Positions 7,167 to 12,705 of a stretch of DNA of 12,705 nucleotides are shown piece by piece. Position numbers and translations under genes: made by a program. Below the pieces are notes generated by a model, which saw only the letters and a list, made by a program, of their open reading frames with translations, made no database searches and was not told the origin of the DNA. The stretch is from Candidatus Methanophagales archaeon (GTDB lineage: Archaea > Halobacteriota > Syntropharchaeia > Alkanophagales > Methanospirareceae), in NCBI GenBank assembly GCA_030617585.1, contig JAUWVD010000013.1, positions 1-12,705 of the forward strand, given 5' to 3'. Within the stretch, counting starts at the first letter, position 1. The number at the start of each line of letters is the position of its first letter.

Positions 7167-7180
7167 TCAAAGAAACAAGG

Positions 7181-7187
7181 TTTTTTT
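7181..7187 (+). terminator. Candidate oligo-T terminator after the GNAT gene
   Basis: Seven consecutive T residues follow the 12-bp hairpin of 7139-7165 by 15 bases, in the short gap before the por operon. Archaeal transcription commonly ends at T-runs. The same run (TTTTTTTATTG) could instead be a poor TATA-like element for the por operon starting at 7222. Confidence 0.3.
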
Positions 7188-7221
7188 ATTGATGCACGCA
7201 AAGGGAAGATAGGGACTAAAA

Positions 7222-8136
7222 ATGTACAGGTTGAGATTTCATGGTAGGGGCGGTCAGGGCGCAAGAGTTGCCAGTAAAGTGCTGGGTACCGCGGCATTTT
7301 TGGATGGCTACTATGCTCAAGACTTCCCATTGTATGGTGCCGAGAGGCGGGGTGCACCAGTAGCTGCCTCTACACGTATATCTGAAGATCCCATCATGGA
7401 ACGCGGTGTGATTTCAGCACCAGATATTGTGATAGTCATGGACGAAACCCTGTTGCAAGATCCTTTGACGATGCCCGTATCAGGCATTAAACAGGGCGGT
7501 ATAGTACTTATAAACACTGCCCATAGCCCGGAGGAGGCGAAGGTTGAGTATAAAATCACCGCTCAGGTATTAACACTAGATATAACAAAGATTGGGCTTG
7601 ATATGCTGGGCACGCCGATCCTTAGCACCCTTGCAGGTGGAGTTGCCGCCAGGATCGTTGGTCTTAGCGAAGATTCTTTAAGGGATGCCGTGAAAAAAAT
7701 ATTATCTGAGATCATAACAGACAAAAGACTTTTAGATAAAAACGTAGCTGCTGCACTATATTGTTTCAATGCCATCACGCCGGCAAAAATAGAACTAAAA
7801 ACTACTGACACAATCAAAAAAAAGAGCACCGTTATCTCCGTACCGTTCGAACCTGCCACGGTCTCTAGTCCTGCTATAAACGCTACCGGCAATACGCCCT
7901 TGCGAATGACCGGTAACTGGCGCGTTTTTAGACCTGACTGGAATTACGATTCCTGCACCAGGTGTATGATCTGCGTTGCCAGATGCCCGGATGGCTGTAT
8001 TTTAGTAAATGAAGATGGCTACCCATATACGGATTACGATAACTGCAAGGGCTGTCTGATCTGTGTTGAGGAATGTCCCACAAATAGTTTAGGCAAGGTA
8101 CGGGAGGTTCATACTAAGAAGGTGATCGGAAAATGA
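7222..8136 (+). CDS. 2-oxoacid (pyruvate-type):ferredoxin oxidoreductase, fused gamma-delta subunit
   Basis: A 304-residue fusion. Residues 1 to about 185 are the gamma subunit: RFHGRGGQGARVASKVLG, YAQDFPLYGAERRGAPVAA and the APDIVIVMDETLL segment. A linker (about 186-232) of Lys, Thr and Pro-rich sequence leads to a delta-type ferredoxin domain with two [4Fe-4S] motifs: Cys245, 248, 251, 255 and Cys275, 278, 281, 285, each in CxxCxxCxxxCP form. The enzyme oxidatively decarboxylates a 2-oxoacid with CoA, or the reverse; this polypeptide carries part of the CoA-binding face and the clusters that pass electrons to ferredoxin. The ERRGAPV signature fits pyruvate- or branched-chain-type enzymes. 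Gamma and delta are separate proteins in many archaea. Starts at ATG 7222 with AGGGA six bases upstream; its TGA overlaps the next ATG (ATGA). No symbol is given because it corresponds to porG plus porD. Confidence 0.93.
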   Translation: MYRLRFHGRGGQGARVASKVLGTAAFLDGYYAQDFPLYGAERRGAPVAASTRISEDPIMERGVISAPDIVIVMDETLLQDPLTMPVSGIKQGGIVLINTAHSPEEAKVEYKITAQVLTLDITKIGLDMLGTPILSTLAGGVAARIVGLSEDSLRDAVKKILSEIITDKRLLDKNVAAALYCFNAITPAKIELKTTDTIKKKSTVISVPFEPATVSSPAINATGNTPLRMTGNWRVFRPDWNYDSCTRCMICVARCPDGCILVNEDGYPYTDYDNCKGCLICVEECPTNSLGKVREVHTKKVIGK

Positions 8137-9353
8137 GAAAAGAGATGCTCACGGGCAATGCCGCGGCTGCATGGGGGGTGCGGTTAGCCGAAGTGGATTA
8201 TATCCCGGTCTATCCTATAACACCCCAGACAGAGATTATCGAGACTTTGGCAAAGTGGATTTCTGATGGTGTTATGGATAGCAGGTACGTTACTATGGAC
8301 TCCGAGCATTCGATGCTAACAGCAGCGGGATCTGCTTCTGCTACGGGCGCTCGTGCTTTTACGGCTACATCTAGTCAAGGGCTTCTGTATGGTTTTGAGA
8401 TGCTCTATGCAGTGGCCGGCTGGCGAGTACCTCTGGTGATGGTAAATGTATCGCGGGGCTTGTCCTCTCCGATTACACTCGAGCCAGACCATAACGATGT
8501 ACTAGCAGCAAGGGACACGGGATTTCTGCAGATACATTGTGAGACCTGCCAGGAGGTTTTAGATTCTATCCTGATGGCATACCGATTGGCAGAGGACGAG
8601 CGGGTGCTGCTGCCAATTATTGTTAATCTGGATGGTTTTTATCTCTCGTTTACCCGAGAACCCGTAGCGGTGCCAGATGTAGAGCAAGTCAGAAATTTTC
8701 TGCCGCTTTATCAGCCGAAACACGCTTTTTTCAAGGCTAGTCAACCAATGGCCCAAAGCGCGGCAGTACTTGGCGGGTCTAGCTATTCATATTTCAAATA
8801 CCAGATGCATATGGCGAGTCAAAACGCGCTGGCGGTCTATAAAGAGGTCTGTGATGAATTTGAAACCGGATTTGGTCGAAACTATGATACCATTGAAGGC
8901 TATATGCTGGACGGCGCTGAATATGTTCTCATTATGACCAACTCCTTCTCCACTCTCGGCAAGGCGGCTGTTAACAATGCCCGAGAAAGAGGAATAAAGG
9001 CTGGGCTTTTGCGGTTGCGACTCGTAAGGCCATTTCCCGTGGCAGATCTAAAAGCAGCAATCAGCAGGAAGAAGGCGGTTGCGGTCATAGACCAGAACAT
9101 CAGCATAGGCAAGGGCGGGATTCTACATTCTGAGATTGCCAGTTGCCTATACAATGAGAAACATAGGCCGCTCCTGCTATCTTTTATTGCCGGACTTGGT
9201 GGTAAAAACATAAGCCCTGACGAGTTTGAGTTCATCATTAATAAGATAGTTACGGGTGTGGATACAGAAGATGCGGGAACCGCTCAACTTATATACACGG
9301 ATAAGGAATGGCAGGAAATGGGGAGATTAAAGAGGATGGCGGGAAAGGGGTGA
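8133..9353 (+). CDS. porA: 2-oxoacid (pyruvate-type):ferredoxin oxidoreductase, alpha subunit
   Basis: A 406-residue alpha subunit, the usual length. It shows the family's opening GNAAAAWGVRLAEVDYIPVYPITPQTE (the YPITP signature at about 27-31), then SEHSMLTAAGSASATGARAFTATSSQGLL, the MLYAVAGWRVPLVMVNVSRGL stretch, DHNDVLAARDTGFLQ, and a C-terminal transketolase-like domain with LRLVRPFPV and VIDQNISIGKGG. Together with the beta subunit it forms the thiamine diphosphate active site. The ATGA overlap with the gamma-delta gene and GGTGAT six bases before ATG 8133 point to coupled translation. The motifs resemble pyruvate rather than 2-oxoglutarate enzymes, but a branched-chain or other 2-oxoacid cannot be excluded; the symbol reflects the pyruvate reading. 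Confidence 0.9.
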   Translation: MRKEMLTGNAAAAWGVRLAEVDYIPVYPITPQTEIIETLAKWISDGVMDSRYVTMDSEHSMLTAAGSASATGARAFTATSSQGLLYGFEMLYAVAGWRVPLVMVNVSRGLSSPITLEPDHNDVLAARDTGFLQIHCETCQEVLDSILMAYRLAEDERVLLPIIVNLDGFYLSFTREPVAVPDVEQVRNFLPLYQPKHAFFKASQPMAQSAAVLGGSSYSYFKYQMHMASQNALAVYKEVCDEFETGFGRNYDTIEGYMLDGAEYVLIMTNSFSTLGKAAVNNARERGIKAGLLRLRLVRPFPVADLKAAISRKKAVAVIDQNISIGKGGILHSEIASCLYNEKHRPLLLSFIAGLGGKNISPDEFEFIINKIVTGVDTEDAGTAQLIYTDKEWQEMGRLKRMAGKG

Positions 9354-9358
9354 AAGAT

Positions 9359-10294
9359 ATGGTTATGGAACGTATAAAATCAATCAAAGACATCCCGCCT
9401 GAAGAGAATATGCTCCCAGGCACTCCAGCTTGTGCGGGTTGTGGTGGTCTTTTGGCATTGAGGCACTGTATGAAGGCACTGGGGCGAAAGATAGTAATAG
9501 TAAATGCAGCCGGTTGTTTCACTCTGCTTACCATCTATCCCTATACCCCATTTAAGAATTCTTGGCTTTATACCGCAATGGCATGTGCACCTGCCGGAGC
9601 GCAAGGGATACGGGATGCGCTGGACATTTTAATAAAAAAAGGTAGGCTTGACCCGGAAGAGGATTTGAAGGTGGTTGTATTGACCGGTGATGGGTCTGCT
9701 TACGATATGAGTCTTTCTTCTACTTCGGGGGCTATCAACCGCAACCTCGACTTCTATTATATCTGTTATGATAATGAGTCATATGGCAATACCGGCGTCC
9801 AGTGGTCTGGGGCAACACCATTTGCATCAAAGACCGGCACAACCCCTCCAGGGAGGATATGCCCAATAGGATCGGAACTTGCAAAGAAAGATCTCTTTGC
9901 AATTTGGAATAGCCACAAGCCTCCCTATCTTGCTACCATCTCGCCAGCCCACCCTGTTGATTTGATTAACAAATTTAAAAAGGCAGAACAGTACAAAGGC
10001 CCAAAACTGTTTATAGCTCTTTCTCCTTGCCCCCCTGGTTGGGGAATAGACTCGTCATACACGGTAAAACTCGCAAAACTGGCGGTTGATACTGGCGTCT
10101 GGGCACTAAAAGAGGCTGTTTTTGGTGTTGTTACTCATACGGTTGTCCCCAAAAGATTTAAGCAAGTGGAAGAATATCTACAAGTACAGGGGCGGTTCGC
10201 CCATCTCTTTAAACCTGTTAGGCAGGAGGCGGCACTGAATAAGATACAGGAGGAGGTAAATGAGTATTGGAACAGACATAAGCTTCTTCTTTAA
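9359..10294 (+). CDS. porB: 2-oxoacid (pyruvate-type):ferredoxin oxidoreductase, beta subunit
   Basis: A 311-residue beta subunit carrying the thiamine diphosphate site and one [4Fe-4S] cluster. Numbered from ATG 9359: Cys25 and Cys28 (CAGCG), Cys53 (NAAGCF) and Cys224 (LSPCPPG) are the expected four cluster ligands; the cofactor motif runs from GDG at 110-112 to Asn139 in CYDNESYGNTG, followed by WSGATPF. The start was chosen because GGGGTGA (9347-9353), which also contains the porA stop, sits five bases upstream; an ATG at 9308 would give 17 extra residues overlapping porA and has no such signal. The gene ends 35 bases inside the next gene. With the two preceding genes it makes a complete gamma-delta/alpha/beta enzyme. 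Confidence 0.93.
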   Translation: MVMERIKSIKDIPPEENMLPGTPACAGCGGLLALRHCMKALGRKIVIVNAAGCFTLLTIYPYTPFKNSWLYTAMACAPAGAQGIRDALDILIKKGRLDPEEDLKVVVLTGDGSAYDMSLSSTSGAINRNLDFYYICYDNESYGNTGVQWSGATPFASKTGTTPPGRICPIGSELAKKDLFAIWNSHKPPYLATISPAHPVDLINKFKKAEQYKGPKLFIALSPCPPGWGIDSSYTVKLAKLAVDTGVWALKEAVFGVVTHTVVPKRFKQVEEYLQVQGRFAHLFKPVRQEAALNKIQEEVNEYWNRHKLLL

Positions 10295-11627
10295 CCCGAA
10301 AACAATCGCCGTTGTTGGTGCTTCGCCGACCCCCGGAAAAGCTTCTCATATCATCTTGGAAAGCCTTAAGCGAATCGGTTTTCGTGGGACTATCTATCTG
10401 GTAAATCCTAAATATCCCTCTATTGATGGCCGCAAGTGCTATCGCACAATGACCGAGATAAAGGACAATATTGATGTGGCCATTCTTGCACTACCTGCCT
10501 CTAAAGTGTTGGGGGTGCTGAAGCCAGTCGAAAATGTCAAGGGCGCAATCATTATCAGTGCGGGTTTCAAGGAGGTCGGAGATTCCGGGCGGCGGTTGGA
10601 AGAAGCGCTAAAAGAGATTGTTGCGCGGAAAGGGATAAGGATCATCGGTCCAAACTGTTTGGGCATTTATGATACTGTGTCCAGGATGGATACTTTTTTT
10701 ATACCTGTGGAACGGGTGAAGCGGCTCAAAAGAGGCAGGATCTCTATACTCACTCAGAGCGGTTCTTTTGCTGAAATGATCGTGGATGAGCTGGCGTCAG
10801 AAGGTATTGGTGTCGCAAGGATTGTGAGTTATGGGAATAGAGTTGATGTTGGTGAGACAGAGTGCCTCAATTTCCTGGTTGATGATGATGCAACGAAGGT
10901 TGTTGTCTTATACATGGAATCGGTAGACGACGGAAGGCGGTTTGTAGAGGTGGCATCTCGATGCACAAAGAGAAAGCCCGTTGTTGCTCTTAAGGTTGGC
11001 AAAAGGGAGGCGGGAGTACATGCTGCCAAATCACATACGGGTGCAATATCCGGTAGGTATGAGCTATATAAGGCGGCATTTAAAAAGGCCGGGATAATTG
11101 AGGTGGACGGCTATGAGGGGTTAAAGGATGCCTGTAAAGTTTTGAACTCCTATGACCTGGTCGCAGGCAAAAAGGTTTTGATTATAACGGATGGTGGTGG
11201 TGTCGCTGTAACTATGGCAGATGCATGTGAAACTTTGGGACTTGAAGTTACTGGTCTTACAGAGGAGACGAGAAAACGCTTGAGCGCCAAACTGCCTGGT
11301 TACACTGCTACTGGTAATCCCATAGACCTGACCAGTAGTGTTACCGATGAGGATTACGTTATTGCCCTTGAGGAGGGCTTGAGGGACGAATACGATATTG
11401 TCATTGTAATTGTTCTATGGGGTCCGCCGGAAATCACGGAACGACTGGTAGATAAGCTGAAAGAGCTCAGAGACATATACAATAAACCGATACTCATATG
11501 TAGTCCGGGTGGCAAGTTTACAAGGCGAATGGCAAAGCATTTCGAGGAGAAAAAAGGTTTGCCCGTATTTTTTACACCGGAAAGCGCAGCTAGGGCGGCT
11601 GCGGTCTTAGCTGGCGGTAAGAGGTAA
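10260..11627 (+). CDS. acdA: ADP-forming acyl-CoA (acetyl-CoA) synthetase, alpha subunit
   Basis: A 455-residue alpha subunit of the NDP-forming acyl-CoA synthetase family: acyl-CoA + ADP + Pi to acid + CoA + ATP. It has an N-terminal CoA-binding Rossmann domain (TIAVVGASPTPGK at 15-27, IYLVNPKYP, AIIISAGFKE, GPNCLGI at 130-136), then two flavodoxin-like succinyl-CoA-ligase domains with LTQSGSFAE (164-172) and SHTGAISG (258-265), whose His259 is the expected phosphorylated histidine, and VLIITDGGGVAV. The length is that of a stand-alone alpha subunit; the ATP-grasp beta subunit, which is fused in about 700-residue versions, is absent from the window. ATG 10260 has GGAGG a few bases upstream, inside the porB coding region, and overlaps porB by 35 bases, so it is surely in the same operon. 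Downstream of pyruvate oxidation it would conserve energy as ATP, or act in reverse on acetate. Acid specificity (acetate, isobutyrate, phenylacetate) is not deducible. Confidence 0.92.
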   Translation: MSIGTDISFFFNPKTIAVVGASPTPGKASHIILESLKRIGFRGTIYLVNPKYPSIDGRKCYRTMTEIKDNIDVAILALPASKVLGVLKPVENVKGAIIISAGFKEVGDSGRRLEEALKEIVARKGIRIIGPNCLGIYDTVSRMDTFFIPVERVKRLKRGRISILTQSGSFAEMIVDELASEGIGVARIVSYGNRVDVGETECLNFLVDDDATKVVVLYMESVDDGRRFVEVASRCTKRKPVVALKVGKREAGVHAAKSHTGAISGRYELYKAAFKKAGIIEVDGYEGLKDACKVLNSYDLVAGKKVLIITDGGGVAVTMADACETLGLEVTGLTEETRKRLSAKLPGYTATGNPIDLTSSVTDEDYVIALEEGLRDEYDIVIVIVLWGPPEITERLVDKLKELRDIYNKPILICSPGGKFTRRMAKHFEEKKGLPVFFTPESAARAAAVLAGGKR

Positions 11628-11692
11628 GTGCAGACAATGTAAAATGTAAAATGTCAATAATGGATTTTATTTTGTTCTCTCAAAGTATCCTT

Positions 11693-11700
11693 TTTAAATA
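11693..11700 (+). promoter_or_regulatory. ndk: TATA box for ndk
   Basis: TTTAAATA, continuing into a further A/T run to about 11710, stands 60 bases before ATG 11753 and 66 bases after the acdA stop. Transcription would start near 11722, giving a leader of about 30 bases that includes AGGAAG at 11736-11741. This suggests ndk is transcribed separately from the por-acd operon. Confidence 0.5.
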
Positions 11701-11752
11701 TATTTATATTGAATAGACCTATTCTATATCTAACCAGGAAGATGTGCAAGCA

Positions 11753-12280
11753 ATGACGGAAGCAACAAAGAAACATCAATACACACTGATCATTCTGAAG
11801 CCAGACGCACTGATGAAATCATTGACCGGGAACATCCTCACCCGCCTTTTAGAAGCACGTCTGAGGATCATTGGTGCAAAGGTTGTCAAAGTATCGCGGG
11901 AACTTGCGGAGCTGCATTATGAGCATTTAAAAGGCGAACCGTTTTTTGATGACCTTTATGGATACTTTTCCGGTGAAGCCTATGGCCCTGAGTATGAACG
12001 CGTACTTGTGTTTGTGTCCGAAGGTGAGGACGCGATCTCAAAAGTGCGAAGGATAGCGGGTGCAACGAATCCGCTCGAAGCAGACCCGGTAACCATCCGC
12101 GGAGCATACGGTAGGATTAGCAAAAAGGGCATCATGGAGAACGTTATCCATTGCTCGGACTCCGAAGAATCCGCAAAAAAAGAGATCTATCTTTGGTTCG
12201 ACCCGGACGAGATTATTGAAGAAGTCTACCCTACCAAAAAGGTCATTAAGAACAATTACGAAGTGACTGAATGGGCTTAG
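11753..12280 (+). CDS. ndk: Nucleoside diphosphate kinase, long variant
   Basis: A 175-residue kinase that moves the gamma-phosphate between nucleoside triphosphates and diphosphates through a phospho-histidine. Numbered from ATG 11753: TLIILKPDAL with Lys16, the ATNPLEADPVTIRGAYG segment, and NVIHCSDSEESAKKEI with catalytic His133. Ordinary archaeal enzymes have about 150 residues. The extra length comes from a longer loop after the PFF segment (around SGEAYGPEYER), a few residues before the catalytic strand (RISKKGIMEN), and a C-terminal tail after LWFDPDEI (YPTKKVIKNNYEVTEWA). AGGAAG at 11736-11741 is 11 bases before this ATG; an in-frame GTG at 11744 would be only two bases away from it, so ATG is preferred but not certain. 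The promoter lies directly upstream. Confidence 0.9.
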   Translation: MTEATKKHQYTLIILKPDALMKSLTGNILTRLLEARLRIIGAKVVKVSRELAELHYEHLKGEPFFDDLYGYFSGEAYGPEYERVLVFVSEGEDAISKVRRIAGATNPLEADPVTIRGAYGRISKKGIMENVIHCSDSEESAKKEIYLWFDPDEIIEEVYPTKKVIKNNYEVTEWA

Positions 12281-12705
12281 TGCGTTCATGTGTCAATGCG
12301 TGAGTTCATTGATGTGCTTATCATCACGAACGTTCTTTCTAGTTCCATTTCTTCTTCACTCGTGCATCTGTCGCAGATTATACCCTTAATGCGTTTTTGA
12401 AGAAAGTCATGAGATGCATTCTTTCGAGACCCAATTTTGGACAGCGTGGATAGGATATATCAGAAAAATCATGTGATCAAGTACCGACCGAGGCAAATTA
12501 TCATGAACTCAGCTTCGTCCGGGATTGCATTTTTTATCGATACAGTGACGGCTGCACTTTCAGGAACTCGTACTCGTTTATCCATGCAGATATATTTTTG
12601 GGTACGGGCGGATCGCCAGGGCAAGGGCAAGGCTTTAGCTCAGTGACTATGGCTCACGAATACCTTCATCGAGTGACTCCTCGAACAAAGCCCTCAGTGC
12701 CTAAC
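12281..12705. other. Gene-poor right end (425 bases)
   Basis: No intact gene is convincing here. A 69-codon plus-strand frame at 12437-12646 has no recognisable motif or ribosome binding site and lies opposite the interrupted minus-strand frame described separately. Nearer the edge, the minus strand has an 18-codon open stretch bounded by TAG codons (about 12700-12647) whose translation, ending in LDEGIREP, is protein-like but too short to judge. No RNA gene, repeat array or insertion-sequence end was seen. Confidence 0.4.
12286..12585 (-). pseudogene. Interrupted reading frame with two in-frame TGA codons
   Basis: From ATG 12585 to the TGA at 12288-12286 the minus strand keeps one frame for 99 codons, broken only by TGA at 12471-12469 and again at 12462-12460, with two Phe codons between. 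The first part (38 residues) begins MDKRVRVPESAAVTVSIKNA and the second part includes KRIKGIICDRC and EEEMELERTFVMI; both look like plausible protein, with a CxxC pair. No Shine-Dalgarno sequence precedes the ATG. TGA is an ordinary stop elsewhere in this window (porA, gamma-delta, GNAT genes), so decay of a small gene is the simplest reading. The family is not recognised. Confidence 0.3.

Noticed and set aside
7091..7187. The hairpin cluster read as a CRISPR remnant
   Set aside because: The units differ in length, abut without spacers and form perfect hairpins with tiny loops; this does not fit repeat-spacer structure.
12301..12345. Minus-strand peptide containing ERTFVMI, like the start of a standard NDK, next to ndk
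   Set aside because: The match is seven residues only, is not followed by the KPD motif, and the sequence after it is unrelated, so a decayed second ndk is not supported.
12460..12471. Selenocysteine recoding at the two TGA codons
   Set aside because: TGA acts as stop in several genes of this window, no SECIS-like structure was evident, and two adjacent recoded codons separated by Phe-Phe would be unusual; kept only as an interrupted frame.
12437..12646. 69-codon plus-strand frame in the right end
   Set aside because: There is no ribosome binding site or known motif, and it overlaps a more protein-like interrupted frame on the other strand.

Overview
This 12.7 kb stretch is archaeal, most likely from a methanogen-related euryarchaeon. 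The direct evidence is an archaeal/eukaryotic-type ribosomal protein S4e, an archaeal-form L5, a two-ring Cdc48/VAT ATPase, archaeal TATA-like promoters, a four-subunit-type 2-oxoacid:ferredoxin oxidoreductase with a stand-alone ADP-forming acyl-CoA synthetase alpha subunit, and a DUF1638 protein (a family common in methanogens). An anaerobic methane- or alkane-oxidising lineage such as ANME-1/Methanophagales or Syntrophoarchaeia would fit, but that is an impression from gene style, not a demonstrated assignment.

Layout. The left part reads on the minus strand: the 5' end of a small secreted protein with an LTxxQ-like motif runs off the window (1-230), preceded by an overlapping pair of a class V aminotransferase and a HAD phosphatase (2115-360). 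A compact divergent promoter region (2116-2220) separates these from a plus-strand series: cdc48 (2221-4422), rps4e (4460-5167), rpl5 (5213-5725), a DUF1638 gene (5780-6619) and a GNAT acetyltransferase (6687-7166). The two ribosomal genes lack the neighbours they normally have in the archaeal spc-type cluster. Palindromic AT-rich elements ending in GTTTGATC lie right after rpl5 and at the end of the GNAT gene, where the element encodes the protein's C-terminus.

Next is a tightly packed operon (7222-11627): a fused gamma-delta subunit, the alpha and the beta subunits of a pyruvate-type ferredoxin oxidoreductase, and the alpha subunit of an ADP-forming acyl-CoA synthetase. Every junction overlaps or is nearly contiguous. 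Together the products could take a 2-oxoacid such as pyruvate through acyl-CoA to acid plus ATP and reduced ferredoxin, or run in reverse to assimilate acetate; the ATP-grasp beta subunit needed for this is not in the window. A nucleoside diphosphate kinase of an unusually long variant (11753-12280) follows under its own TATA-like promoter. The last 425 bases contain no convincing intact gene, only a minus-strand reading frame interrupted by two TGA codons that looks like a decayed gene.

No tRNA, rRNA, CRISPR array or intact insertion sequence was recognised. The main points for a second look are the palindromic element family captured into coding sequence, the isolated rps4e-rpl5 pair with such an element at its edge, the por-acd operon with its gamma-delta fusion and missing partner, and the interrupted frame at the right end.
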